Source of the DNA: Agelas oroides
Taxonomy: Eukaryota; Porifera; Demospongiae; Agelasida; Agelasidae
NCBI GenBank assembly: GCA_949130485.1
Contig: OX422193.1
Span: forward strand, 5,872,871-5,936,870
Direction: 5' to 3'
DNA length: 64,000 nucleotides
In this document: in pieces, positions 34,090-46,910 of the stretch
Layout: the number at the start of each line of letters is the position of its first letter
How positions within the stretch are numbered: position 1 is the first letter of the stretch
Position numbers and translations under genes: made by a program
The notes under the pieces: generated by a model
What the model was told of the DNA's origin: nothing
What the model saw: the letters and a program-made list of their open reading frames with translations, nothing else
Databases searched by the model: none

Positions 34090-37000
34090 GGGCACTATTG
34101 TAATGTAGAGACAGGTAGAGCGATGGTAGAGAGAAGTAGAGTCCAGTAGAGCTAAGTAGAGTAATGGTAGTGTGTAGTAGAACCAGGAAGAGCCATGGTA
34201 GAGTGCAGTAGAGTCAAGTAGAGTCACGTAGAGCCATAGAAGTGTTTAGTAGAATCCAGTAGAGCTAGGTAGAGGAATGGTAAGGTGTAGTAGAGTCCAG
34301 TAGAGCTAAGTAGAGCAATGGTAGAGTGTAGTAGAGCCAAGTAGAGACATGGTAGAGTGTAGTAGACTCATGTAGAGCTAGATAGAGCAATGGTAGAGTG
34401 TAGTAGAGCCAAGTAGAGCCATGGTAGAGAGTAGTAGAGTCATGCAGAGGCAAGTAGAGCAATGGCAGAGTGTAGTAGAGTCAAGTAGAGCTATGTAGAC
34501 CAATGGTCGAGTGTAGTAGAGTCAAGTAGAGACATTGTAGAGTGTATAGCGGAGTCCATTGGAGCTAAGTAGAGCAATGGTAGAGTGTAGTAAAGTCAAG
34601 TATAGATCTAAGTAGAGCAATGGTAGAGTGTAGCAGAGTCAAGTAGAGCCATGGTAGAGTGTAGTAGAGTCAAGTAGAGCTAACTAGAGCAATGGTAGAG
34701 TGTAGTACAGCCAACTAGGGTTGAGTAGAGCCATGGTAGACAGTAGTAGAGTCCAGTAGAGCTAAGTAGATTAATGATAGAGTGTAGTAGAGCCAAGTAG
34801 AGACATGGTAGGGGGCACTATTGTCATGTAGAGAGAGGTAGAGCCATGGTAGAGTGTAGTAGAGTCCAGTAGAGCTAAGTAGAGTAATGGTAGAGTGTAT
34901 TAGAACCAGGAATAGCCATGGTAGAGTGCAGTAGAGCCAAGTAGAGCCAAGTAGAGCCATAGAAGTGCTTAGTACAATCCAGTAGAGCTAGGTAGAGGAA
35001 CGGTAAGGTGTAGTAGAGTCCAGTAGAGCTAAGTAGAGCAATGGTAGAGTGTAGTAGAGCCAAGTAGAGACATGGTAGAGTGTAGTAGACTCATGTAGAG
35101 CTACATAGAGCAATGGTAGAGTGTAGTAGAGCCAAGTAGAGCCATGGTAGAGAGTAGTAGAGTCATGCAGAGGCAAGTAGAGCAATGGCAGAGTGTAGTA
35201 GAGTCAAGTAGAGCTAAGTAGACCAATGGTAGAGAGTAGTAGAGTCATGCAGAGGCAAGTAGAGCAATGGCAGAGTGTAGTAGAGTCAAGTAGAGCTAAG
35301 TAGACCAATGGTAGAGTGTAGTAGAGCCAAGTAGAGCCATTGTAGAGTGTATTGTAGAGTCCATTGGAGCTAAGTAGAGCAATGGTAGAGTGTAGTCGAG
35401 TCAAGTTGAGATCTAAGAAGAGCAATGGTACAGTGTAGCACAGCCAAGTAGAGCCATGATAGAGTGTAGTAAAGTCAAGTAGAGCTAACTAGAGCAATGG
35501 TAGAGTGTAGTAGAGTCAACTAGGGTTAAGTAGAGCCATGGTAGACAGTAGTAGAGTCCAGTAGAGCTAAGTACATTAATGGTAGAGTGTAGTAGAGCCA
35601 ATTAGAGACATGGTAGAGTGTAGTAGAGTTAAGTAGAGCCAAGTAGAGCAATGGTAGTGTGTAGTAGAGTCAGGTAGAGACAAGTAGAGCCATGGTAGAG
35701 TGTAGTAGAGTCAAGTAGAGCTAACTAGAGCAATGGTAGAGTGTAGTACAGTCAACTAGGGTTAAGTAGAGCCATGGTAGACAGTAGTAGAGTCCAGTAG
35801 AGCTAAGTAGAGTAATCGCAGAGTGTAGTAGAGCCAAGTGGAGACATGGTAGAGTGTAGTAGAGTCATGTAGAGCCAAGTAGAATAATGGTAGAGTGTAG
35901 TAGAGTCAAGGAGAGCTACGTAGACCAATGGTAGAGTGTAGTAGAGCCAAGTAGAGACATGGTAGAGAGTAGTATAGCCATGTAGAGACAAGTAGAGCCA
36001 AGGAAGAGAGTAGTACAGTCCAGTAGAGCTAAGTAGAGTAATGGTAGAGTGTACAGGAAGAGCCATTGTAGAGTGCAGTAGAGTCAAGTAGAGCCACGTA
36101 GAGCCATAGAAGTGTTTAGTACAATCCAGGAGAGCTAGGTAGAGCAATGGTAAGGTGTAGTAGAGTACAGTAGAGCTAAGTAGAGCAATGGTAGAGTGTA
36201 GTAGAGCCAAGTAGAGACATGGTAGAGTGTTGTAGAGTTTTGTAGAGCCAAGTAGACCAATGGTAGAGTGTAGTAGAGTCAAGTAGAGCCAAGTAGAGCC
36301 ATTGTAGAGTGTAGTACAGTCAAGTAGAGCCACATAGAGCCATGGTAGAGTGTAGTAGAAACCAGTAGAGCTAAGAGGAGCAATGGTAGAGTGTACTAGA
36401 CCCAAGTAGAGCCATGGTAGAGTGCAGTAGAATCAAGTACAGCGAAGTAGAGCCATGGTAGACAGTAGGAGAGTCCAGTAGAGCTAAGTAGAGTAATGGT
36501 AGAGAGTAGTATAGCCAAGTAGAGACATGATAGGGGGCACTATTGTCATGTAGAGCCAAGGAGAGCCATCGTAGAGAGTGGTAGAGTCTAGTAGAGCTAA
36601 GTAGAGAAATGGTAGAGTGTAGTAGAGCCAGGAACAACCATGGTAGAGTCAAGTAGAGCCACGTAGGGCCATAGAAGTGTTTAGCAGAATCCAGTAGAGC
36701 TAGGTAGAGTAATGGTAAGGTGTAGTAGAGTTCAGTAGAGCTAAGTAGAGCAATGGTAGAGTGTAGTAGAGCCAAGTAGAGACATGGTAGAGTGTAGTAC
36801 AGTCATGTAGAGCCAAGTAGAGGAATGGTACAGTGTAGTAGAGTCAAGTAGAGCTACGTAGAGCAATGGTAGAGTGTAGTAGAGCGAAGTAGAGCCATGG
36901 TAGTGTGTAGTAGAAACCAGTAGAGGTAAGAGGAGCAATGGTAGAGTGTACTAGACCCAAGTAGAGCCATGGTAGAGTGCAGTAGAGTCAAGTACAGCCA

Positions 37001-38039
37001 AGTAGAGCAATGGTAGACAGTAGGAGAGTCCAGTAGAGCTAAGTACAGAAATGGTAGAGTGTAGTAGAGCCAGGAACAAGCATGGTAGAGTGTGGTAGAG
37101 TCACGTAGAGCAAAGTGAAGCTTTGGTAGAGAGTAGTAGAGTCCAGTAGAGCTAAGTAGAGTAATGGTAGAGTGTAGTAGAGCGAAGTAGAGACATGGTA
37201 GAGTGTAGTAGAGTCATGTAGAGCCAAGTAGAGCAATGGTAGAGTGTAGTAGAGTCAAGTAGAGCTAAGAAGAGCAAAGGTAGAGTGTAGTAGAGCCTAG
37301 TAGAGGCATCGTAGAGTGTAGTATAGAGTGAAGTAGAGCTCACTAGAGCCATGGTAGGGTGTGGTAGAGCCAAGTAGAGCCATGGTAGAGTGTGGTGGAG
37401 TCAAGTAGAGCAAAGTGAAGCTTTGGTAGAGTGTAGTAGAGTCCAGTAGAGCTAAGTAGAGTAATGGTAGAGTGTAGTAGAGCCAAGTAGAAACATGGTA
37501 GAGTGTAGTAGAGCCAAGTAGAAACATGGTAGAGTGTAGTAGTCATGTAGAGCCAAGTAGAGCAATGGTAGAGTGTAGTAGAGTCAAGTAGAGCTACGTA
37601 GACCAATGGTAGAGCGTAGTAGAGCCAAGTAAAGCCATGGTAGAGAGTAGTATAGCCATGTAGAGACAAGTAGAGCCAAGGTAGAGAGTAGGATAGTCCA
37701 GTAGAGCTAAGTAGAGTAATGGTAGAGTGTAGTAGAACCAGGAAGAGCCATGGTAGAGTGCGGTAGAGTCAAGTAGAGCCACGTAGACCCAGAGAGGTCT
37801 TTAGTAGAATCCTGTAGAGCAAGGTAGAGCAATGGTAAGGTGCAATACAGTCCGGTAGAGCTAAGTAGAGCAATGGTAGAGTGTAGTAGAGTCAAGTAGA
37901 GACATGGTAGAGTGTAGTAGAGTCATGTAGAGCTACGTAGACCAATGGTAGAGTGTAGTAGAGCCTAGTAGAGCCATGGTAGAGTGCTGTAGAGTCAAGT
38001 AGAGCCAAGTAGAGCTAAGGTATAATGTAGTTGGTTGCA
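34090..38039. repeat. Array segment of copy A, left-centre
   Basis: Gene-free monomers. 34.1-35.5 kb follows the order of 14.1-14.8 and 29.5-30.2 kb (GAGGAATGGTAAGG, GACTCATGTAGAGC, CATGCAGAGG and AAGTATAGATCTAAG monomers). A short doubled block around CATGCAGAGGCAAGTAG is at 35,150-35,310. 35.8-38.0 kb uses variants rare elsewhere in the window (AGCAAAGTGAAGCTTTGG, CAGGAACAA, GAAACCAGTAGAGCTAAGAGG) and has few CACTAGTG-type monomers. Confidence 0.75.
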
Positions 38040-39480
38040 GTAGAGATAAGTAGAGCCACGGTAGAGAGTAGTAGAGTCCAGTACAGCTAAGTAGAGTAAT
38101 GGTAGAGTGTAATAGAGCCAAGGAGAGCCATGGTAGAGTGCTGTAGAGTCAAGTAGAGCCAAGTAGACCCATGGTAGAATGTAGTAGATTCCAGTAGAGA
38201 TAAGTAGAGATGTGGTAGAGTGTAGTAGAGTCCAGTAGAGCTAAGTAGAGGAACGGTAGAGTGTAGTAGAGCCAAGTAGAGCAAGGGTAGAGTGTAGTAG
38301 ATTCCAATAGAGCTTAGTAGAGACATGGTAGAGGAGAGAAGAGTCCAGTACAGCTAAGTACAGTAATGGTAGAGTGTAGTAGAGCCATGTAGAGCCAAGT
38401 AGACCCATGGTAGAATGTAGTAGATTCCAGTAGAGATAAGTAGAGACGTGGTAGAGTGTAGTAGAGTCCAGTAGAGCTAAGTAGAGGAATGGTAGAGTGT
38501 AGTAAAGTACAGCAAGGGTAGAGTGTAGTAGATTCCAATAGAGCTTAGTAGAGACATGGTAGAGTATAGAAGAGTCCAGTACAGCTAAGTACAGTAATGG
38601 TAGAGTGTAGTAGAACCATGTAGAGCCAAGTAGAGCAATGGTAGAGTGTAACTGAGTGAAGTAGAGCCAAGTAGAGTAATAGTAGAGTGTAGTAGAGCCA
38701 AGTAGAGCCATGGTAGAGTGCTGTAGAGTCAAGTAGAACCAAGTAGAGCTAAGGTATAACGTAGTAGATTGCAATAGAGATAAGTAGAGCCACGGTAGAG
38801 AGTAGTAGAGTCCAGTACAGCTAAGTAGAGTAATGGTAGAGTGTAGTAGAGCCAAGTAGAGTCATGGTAGAGTGCTGTAGAGTCAAGTAGAGCCAAGTAG
38901 ACCCATGGTAGAACGTAGTAGATTCCAGTAGAGATAAGTAGAGACGTGGTAGAGTGTAGTAGAGTCCAGTAGAGCTAAGTAGAGGAATGGTAGAGTGTAG
39001 TAGAGTCAAGTAGAGCAAGGGTAGAGTGTAGTAGATTCCAATAGAGCTTAGTAGAGACATGGTAGAAGAGTCCAGTACAGCTAAGTACAGTAATGGTAGA
39101 GTGTAGTAGAGCCATGTAGAGCCAAGTAGAGCAATGGTAGAGTGTAGTAGATTCCAGTAGAAGTAAGTAGAGACGTTGTAGAGTGTAGTAGAGTCCAGTA
39201 GAGCTAAGTAGAGGAATGGTAGAGTGTAGTAGAGCCAAGTAGATCAAGGGTAGAGTGTAGTAGATTCCAATAGAGCTTAGTAGAGACATGGTAGAGTATA
39301 GAAGAGTCCATTACAGCTAAGTACAGTAATGGTAGAGTGTAGCAGAGCCATGTAGAGCCAAGTAGAGGAATGGTAGAGTGTAATTGAGTGAAGTAGAGCC
39401 AAGTAGAGCCATGGTAGAGTATAGTAGATCCAAGTAGAGCCAAGGAGAGCCAAGGATGAATGTAGTAGTGTCCAGTAGAG
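38040..39480. repeat. Divergent monomer subdomain
   Basis: This 1.4-kb block is dominated by variants found only here and in its copy at 52,703-54,143: GATTCCAATAGAGCTTAG (near 38,301, 38,532, 39,035 and 39,263), GTGCTGTAGAGTCAAG, AGCAAGGGTAGAG and GTACAGCTAAGTACAG. The first string returns at spacings of 231, 503 and 228 bp, so the block has its own higher-order unit of about 230 bp. CACTAGTG and CATAGAAGTGTTTAG monomers are absent. The longest minus-strand open frame of the window (204 codons, 38,241-38,855) falls here, but I regard it as a by-product. Confidence 0.82.
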
Positions 39481-42400
39481 CTAAGTAGAGCAATGTCAAA
39501 GTCTACTAGAGTCCAGTAGAGCTAAGTAGAGCCATGGTAGAGTGCATTATAGTCAAGTAGAGGCAAGTAGAGCCAAGGTACAGTGTAGTAGAGTCCAGTA
39601 GAGCTAAGTAGAACAATGGTAGAGTGTAGTATAGTCAAGTAGGGACATGGTAGAGTGTAGTAGAGACTTGTAGAGGCAAGTAGAGCAATGGTAGAGTGTA
39701 GTGGAGTCAAGTAGCGCTAAGTAGAGCAATGGTAGAGTGTAGTACAGCCAAGTAGAGCCACTCTAGAGTGTAGTACAGTCCAGTAGAGCTACGTAGAGCA
39801 ATGGTAGAGTGGAGTAGAGTCAAGTAGAGCTAAGTAGAGCAATGGTAGAGTGTAGTAGAGCCAAGTAGACCAATGGTAGGGGGCACTAATGTCATGTGGA
39901 GACACGTAGAGCCATGGTATAGAGTAGTAGAGTCCAGTAGAGCTAAGTAGAGTAATGGTAGAGTCAAGTAGAGCCACGTAGAGTCATAGAAGTGTTTAGT
40001 AGAATCCAGTAGAACTAGGTAGACCAATGGTAAGGTGTAGTAGAGTCCAGTAGAGCTAAGTAGAGCAATGGTAGAGTGTAGTACAGCCAAGTAGAGCCAT
40101 GGTAGACAGTAGTAGAGTCCAGTAGAGCGAAGTAGAGTATTGGTAGAGTGTAGTAGAGCCAAGTAGAGACATGGTAGGGGGCACTAGTGTCATGTAGAGA
40201 CAAGTAGAGCAATGGTAGAGAGTAGTAGAGTCCAGTAGAGCTAAGTAGAGTAATGGTAGAGTGTAGTAGAACCAGGAAGAGCCATGGTAGAGTGCAGTAG
40301 AGTCAAGTAGAGCCACGTAGAGCCATAGAAGTGTTTAGTAGAGCAATGGTAAGGTGTACTAGAGTCCAGTAGAGCTAAGTAGAGCAATTGGAGAGTGTAG
40401 TAGAGCCAAGTAGAGACATGGTAGGGGGCACTAGTGTCATGTAGAGACAAGTAGAGCAATGGTAGAGAGTAGTAGAGTCCAGTAGAGCTAAGTAGAGTAA
40501 TGGTAGAGTGTAGTAGAACCAGGAAGAGCCATGGTGGAGTGCAGTAGAGTCAAGTAGAGCCACGTAGAGCCATAGAAGTGTTTAGTAGAATCCAGTAGAG
40601 CTAGGTAGAGCAATGGTAAGGTGTAGTAGAGTCCAGTAGAGCTAAGGAGAGCAATGGTAGAGTGTAGTAGAGCCAAGTAGAGACATGGTAGAGTGTAGTA
40701 GAGTCAAGTACAGCCAAGTGGAGCCAATGTAGGGTGCAGTATAGTGTCCAGTAGAGTCATGGTAGAGTGCAGTAGAATAAAGTAGAGCGAAGGAGAGCCA
40801 TAGTAGAAAGTAGTATAGTCCAGTAGAGCTAAGTAGAGTAATGGTAGAGTGTAGTAGAGCTAAGTAGAGCTATGGTAGTGTGCAGTAGAGTCAAGTAGAG
40901 CCAAGTAGAGCCATGGGAGAGAGTAGTAGAGTCCAGTAGAGCTAACTAGAGCAATGGTAGAGTGTAGAAGAGTCAATTAGGGTCAAGTAGAGCCATGGTA
41001 GACAGTAGTAGAGTCCAGTAGAGCTAAGTAGAGTAATGGTAGAGTGTAGAATAACCAGGAAGAGCCATGGTAGAGTGCAGTAGAGTCAAGTAGAGCCACG
41101 TAGAGCCATAGAAGTGTTTAGCAGAATCCAGTAGAGCTAGGTAGAGTAATGGTAAAGTGTAGTAGAGTCCAGTAGAGCTAAGTAGAGTAATGGTAGAGTG
41201 TAGTACAACAATGAAGAGCCATGGTAGAGTGGAGTAGAGTCAAGTAGAGCCACGTAGAGTCATAGAAGTGTTTAGTAGAATCCAGTAGAGCTAGGTAGAG
41301 CAATGGTAAGGTGTAGTATAGCCCAGTAGAGCTGAGTAGAGCAATGGTAGAGTGTAGTAGAGCCAAGTAGAGACATGGTAGAGTGCAGTAGAGTCTTGTA
41401 GAGTTAAGTAGAGCAATGGTAGAGTGTAGTAGAGTCAAGTAGAGCTAAGTAGAGCAATAGTATAGAGTGTAGTAGTGCCAAGTAGAGCCACTGTAGAGTG
41501 TAGTACAGTCCAGTAGAGCTAAGTAGAGCAATGGTAGAGAGGAGTAGAGTCAAGTAGAGCTAAGTAGAGCAATGGTAGAGTGTAGTAGAGCCAAGTAGAC
41601 CCATGGTAAGAGGCACTAGTGTCATGTAGAGACAAGTAGAGCCATGGTAGAGAGTAGTAGAATCCAGTAGAGCTAAGTAGAGTAATGGTAGAGTCAAGTA
41701 GAGCCACGTAGAGCCATAGAAGTATTTAGTAGAATCCAGTAGAACTAGGTAGACCAATGGTAAGGTGTAGTAGAGTCCAGTAGATCTAAGTAGAACAATG
41801 GTAGAGTGTAGTAGAGCCAAGTAGAGACATGGTAGAGTGTAGTAGAGTCTTGTAGAGCCAGGTACAGCAATGGTAGGGTGTAGTAGAGTCAGGTAGAGCC
41901 AAGTAGAGCCATGGTAGAGTGTAGGAGAGTCAAGTAGAGCCAAGTAGAGCCACAGTAGACAGTAGTAGAGTCCAGTAGAGCTAAGTAGAGTAATGGTAGA
42001 GTGTAGTACAACCATGAAGAGCCATGCTAGAGTGGAGTAGAGTCAAGTAGAGCCACGTAGAGTCATAGAAGTGTTTAGTAGAATCCAGTAGAGCTAGGTA
42101 GAGCAATGGTAAGGTGCAGTAGAGCCCAGTAGAGCTGAATAGAGCAATGGTAGAGTGTAGTAGAGCCAAGTAGAGACATGGTAGAGTGCAGTAGAGTCTT
42201 GTAGAGGCAAGTAGAGCAATGGTAGTGTGTAGTAGAGTGAAGTAGAGCTAAGTAGAGCAATGGTATAGAGTGTAGTAGTGCGAAGTAGAGCCACTGTAGA
42301 GTGTAGTACAGTCCAGTAGAGCTAAGTAGAGCAATGGTAGAGAGGAGTAGAGTCAAGTAGAGCTAAGTAGAGCAATGGTAGAGTGTAGTAGAGCCAAGTA

Positions 42401-45400
42401 GACCCATGGTAAGGGGCACTAGTGTCATGTAGAGACAAGTAGAGCCATGGTAGAGAGTAGTAGAGTCCAGTAGAGCTAAGTAGAGTAATGGTAGAGTCAA
42501 GTAGAGCCACGTAGAGCCATAGAAGTATTTAGTAGAATCCAGTAGAACTAGGTAGACCAATGGTAAGGTGTAGTAGAGTCCAGTAGATCTAAGTAGAGCA
42601 ATGGTAGAGTGTAGTAGAGCCAAGTAGAGACATGGTAGAGTGTAGTAGAGTCTTGTATAGCCAGGTACAGCAATGGTAGGGTGTAGTAGAGTCAGGTAGA
42701 GCCAAGTAGAGCCATGGTAGAGTGTAGGAGAGTCAAGTAGAGCCAAGTAGAGCCATAGTAGACAGTAGTAGAGTCCAGTAGAGCTAAGTAGAGTAATGGT
42801 AGAGTGTAGTAGAGCCAAGTAGAGACATGGTACGGGGCACTAGTGTCATGTAGAGACAAGTAGAGCTATGGTGGAGAGTAATAGAGTCCAGTACAGCTAA
42901 GTAGAGTAATGGTAGAGTGTAGTAGAATCATGAAGAGCCATGGTAGAGTGTAGTAGAGTCAAGTAGAGCCACTTAGAGTCATACAAGTGTTTAGTAGAAT
43001 CTAGTAGAGCTAGGTAGAGCAATGGTAAGGTGTAGTAGAGTCCAGTAGAGCTAAGTATAGCAATGGTAGAGAGTAGTAGAGTCCAGTAGAGTTAAGTAGA
43101 GTATTGGTAGAGGGTAGTAGAACCAGGAAGAGCCATGGTAGAGTGCAGTAGAGTCAAGTAGAGCCACGTAGAGCCATAGAAGTGTTTAGTAGAATCCAGT
43201 AGAGCTAGGTAGAGCAATGGTAAGGTGTAGTAGAGTCCAGTAGAGCTAAGTAGAGCAACGGTAGAGTGTAGTAGAGCCAAGTAGAGACATGGTAGAGTGT
43301 AGTAGAGTCAAGTACAGCCAAGTGGAGCCAATGTAGGGTGGAGTATAGTGTCCAGTAGAGTCATGATAGAGTGCAGTAGAATAAAGTAGAGCGAAGGAGA
43401 GCCATAGTAGAGAGTAGTATAGTCCAGGAGAGCTAAGGAGAGTAATGGTAGAGTGTAGTAGAGCCAAGTAGAGCCATGGTAGTGTGCAGTAGAATCAAGT
43501 AGAGCCAAGTAGAGCCATGGTAGAGAGTAATAGAGTCCAGTAGAGCTAACAAGAGTAATGATAGAGTGTAGAAGAGTCAACTAGGTTCAAGTAGAGCCAT
43601 GGTAGACAGTAGTAGAGTCCAGTAGAGCTAAGTAGTGTAATGGTAGAGTGTGGTAGAACTAAGTAGAGACATGGTAGGGGGCACAAGTGTCATGTAGAGA
43701 CAAGTAGAGTCATGGTAGAGAGTAGTAGAGTCCAGTAGAGCTAAATAGAGTAATGGTAGAGTCAAGTAGAGTCACGTAGAGCCATAGAAGTATTTAGTAG
43801 AATCCAGTAGAACTAGGTAGACCAATGGTAAGGTGTAGTAGAGTCCAGTAGAGCTAAATAGAACAATGGTAGAATGTAGTAGAGCCAAGTAGAGACATGG
43901 TAGAGTGTAGTAGAGTCCAGTAGAGCTAAATAGAGCAATGGTAGAATGTAGTAGAGCCAAGTAGAGACATGGCAGAGTGTAGTAGAGTCTTGTAGAGCCA
44001 GGTACAGCAACGATAGGGTGTAGTAGAGTCAGGTAGAGCCAAGTAGAGCCATGGTAAAGTGTAGGAGAGTCAAGTAGAGCCAAGTAGAGCCATAGTAGAC
44101 AGTAGTAGAGTCTAGTAGAGCTAAGTAGAGTAATGGTAGAGTGTAGTAGAGCCAAGTAGAGACATGGTACGGGGCACTAGTGTCATGTAGAGACAAGTAG
44201 AGCTATGGTAGAGAGTAATAGAGTCCAGTACAGATAAGTAGAGTAATGGTAGAGTGTAGTAGAATCATGAAGAGCCATGGTAGAGTGTAGTAGAGTCAAG
44301 GAGAGCCACGTAGAGCCATAGAAGTGTTTAGTAGAATCTAGAAGAGCTAGGTAGAGCATTGGTAAGGTGTAGTAGAGTCCAGTAGAGCTAAGTAGAGCAA
44401 TGGTAGAGTGTAGTAGAGTCAAGTAGAGACATGGTAGAGGGCACTAGTGACATGTAGAGACAAGTAGAGCAATGGTAGAGAGTAGTAGAGTCCAGTAGAG
44501 CTAAGTAGAGTATTGGTAGAGGGTAGTAGAACCAGGAAGAGCCATGGTAGAGTGCAGTACAGTCAAGTAGAGCCACGTAGAGCCAGAGAAGTGTTTAGTA
44601 GAATCCAGTAGAGCTAGGTAGAGCAATGGTAAGGTGTAGTAGAGTCCAGTAGAGCTAAGTAGAGCAACGGTAGAGTGTAGTAGAGCCAAGTAGAGACATG
44701 GTAGAGTGTAGTAGAGTCAAGTACAGCCAAGTGGAGCCAATGTAGGGTGCAGTATAGTGTCCAGTAGAGTCATGGTAGAGTGCAGTAGAATAAAGTAGAG
44801 CGAAGGAGAGCCATAGTAGAGAGTAGTATAGTCCAGGAGAGTTAAGTAGAGTAATGGTAGAGTGTAGTAGAGCCAAGTAGAGCCATGGTAGTGTGCAGTA
44901 GAGTCAAGTAGAGCCAAGTAGAGCCATTGTAGAGAGTAGTAGAGTCCAGTAGAGCTAACTAGAGCAATGGTAGAGTGTAGAAGAGTCAACTAGGGTCAAG
45001 TAGAGCCATGGTAGACAGTAGTAGAGTCCAGTAGAGCTAAGTAGAGTAATGGTAGAGTGTAGTAGAGCCAAGTAGAGACATGGTAGAGTGTAGTAGAGTC
45101 AAGTACAGCCAAGTGGAGCCAATGTAGGGTGCAGTATAGTGTCCAGGAGAGTCATGGTAGAGTGCAGTAGAATAAAGTAGAGCGAAGGAGAGCCATAGTA
45201 GAGAGTAGTATAGTCCAGTAGAGCTAAGTAGAGTAATGGTAGAGTGTAGCAGAGCCAAGTAGAGCTATGGTAGTGTGCAGTAGAGTCAAGTAGAGGCAAG
45301 TAGAGCCATGGTTGAGAGTAGTAGAGTCCAGTAGAGCTAACTAGAGCAACGGTAGAGTGTAGAACAGTCAACTAAGGTCAAGTAGAGCCATGGTAGACAG

Positions 45401-46222
45401 TAGTAGAGTCCAGTAGATCTAAGTAGAGTAATGGTAGAGTGTAGTAGAGTCAAGTAGAGACATGGTAGGGGGCACTAGTGTCATGTAGAGACAAGTAGAG
45501 CCATGGTAGAGAGTAGTAGAGTCCAGTAGAGCTAAGTAGAGTAATGGTAGAGTGTAGTAGAACCAGAAAGAGCCATGGTAGAGTTCAGTAGAGTCAAGTA
45601 GAGCCACGTAGAGCCATAGAAGTGTTTAGCAGAATCCAGTAGAGCTAGGAAGAGTAATGGTAGAGTGTGTAGTGGAGCCAAGTAGAGCCTAGCCTCATCC
45701 CCATGACAGGCTCTCTCCTCACAAACGGGAGGGGGGGGGGGAGGAGAGAGCCTGGGGACATGGCTGAGTAGGACCATGGTAGAGTGTAGTATAGACAAGT
45801 AGAGCAAATTGGAGCCAATGTAGGGTGCAGTATAGTGTCCAGGAGAGCCATCGTAGAGAGTAGTAGAGTCCAGTAGAGCTAAGTAGAGCAATGGTAGAGT
45901 GTAGAAGAGTCAACTAGGGTCAAGTAGAGCCATGGTAGACAGTAGTAGAATCCAGTAGAGATAAGTAGAGTAATGGTAGAGTGTAGTAGAGCCAAGTAGA
46001 GACATGATAGGGGGCACTAGTGTCATGTAGAACCAAGGAGAGCCATGGTAGAGAGTAGTAGAGTCCAGTAGAGCTAAGTAGAGAAATGGTAGAGTGTAGA
46101 TGAGCAAAGTAAAGCCATGGTAGAGAGTAGTAGAGTCATGCAGAGGCAAGTGGAGCAATGGCAGAGTGTAGTAGAGTCAAGTAGAGACATGGTAGGGGGC
46201 ACTATTGTCATGTAGAGACAGG
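39481..46222. repeat. Array segment of copy A, right-centre
   Basis: Monomers only, plus foldback copy 7. Two close rounds of the same block, about 803 bp apart, lie at 41,519-42,015 and 42,322-42,818. From about 42,540 the order is taken up again at about 46,360, roughly 3.82 kb later. This is the ancestral form of the 3,854-bp duplication seen complete at the right end of the window. GTACAGCCAAGTGGAGCC and AGAATAAAGTAGAGCGAAGG monomers occur at 40.7, 43.3, 44.7 and 45.1 kb. Confidence 0.78.
45690..45766. mobile_element. G-run foldback element, copy 7
   Basis: Perfect arms at 45707-45720 and 45741-45754. Private marks shared only with copy 9 are CATGACAGG before the left arm (others have CATGGCAGG), CACAAAC in the loop (others have CAAAAAC), and a G-run broken as GGG-A-G11. 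The right end is GGCTGAG. CATGCAGAGG starts at 46137 (371 bp). Confidence 0.75.
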
Positions 46223-46910
46223 TAGAGCCATGGTAGAGAGTAGTAGAGTCCAGTAGAGCTAAGTAGAGTAATGGTAGAGTGTAGTAGAACCAGGAAGAGC
46301 CATGGTACAGTGCAGTAGAGCTAAGTAGAGCCACGTAGAGCCATAGAAGTGTTTAGTAGAATCCAGTAGAACTAGGTAGACCAATGGTAAGGTGTAGTAG
46401 AGTCCAGTAGATCTAAGTAGAGCAATGGTAGAGTGTAGTAGAGCCAAGTAGAGACATGGTAGAGTGTAGTAGAGTCTTGTAGAGCCAGGTACAGCAATGG
46501 TAGGGTGTAGTAGAGTCAGGTAGAGCCAAGTAGAGCCATGGTAGAGTGTAGGAGAGTCAAGTAGAGCCAAGTAGAGCCATAGTAGACAGTAGTAGAGTCC
46601 AGTAGAGCTAAGTAGAGTAATGGTAGAGTGTAGTAGAGCCAAGTAGAGACATGGTACGGGGCACTAGTGTCATGTAGAGACAAGTAGAGCTATGGTGGAG
46701 AGTAATAGAGTCCAGTACAGCTAAGTAGAGTAATGGTAGAGTGTAGTAGAATCATGAAGAGCCATGGTAGAGTGTAGTAGAGTCAAGTAGAGCCACTTAG
46801 AGTCATACAAGTGTTTAGTAGAATCTAGTAGAGCTAGGTAGAGCAATGGTAAGGTGTAGTAGAGTCCAGTAGAGCTAAGTATAGCAATGGTAGAGTGTAG
46901 TAGAGACAAG
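46223..46910. repeat. 688-bp tandem duplication, unit 1
   Basis: TAGAGCCATGG at 46,223 recurs at 46,911, and later points (46,259 with 46,947; 46,721 with 47,409) keep the same shift of 688 bp, equal to 13 x 41 + 5 x 31. Copy B has a single unit at the equivalent place (about 60,916-61,600). Confidence 0.9.

Noticed and set aside
35803-36405. 200-codon minus-strand open frame (copy at 50,466-51,068)
   Set aside because: Repeat translation only. Frames of this kind start at GTG or ATG within monomers and end at the next in-frame TAG formed by CTAAGTAG. No promoter, splice site or domain is visible.
38241-38855. Longest minus-strand open frame (204 codons; copy at 52,904-53,518)
   Set aside because: It is made entirely of satellite monomers, has the same Leu/Tyr/Ser/Thr composition as every other frame here, and shows no domain. 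Similar frames arise wherever 31- and 41-bp steps happen to avoid CTA, TTA and TCA.
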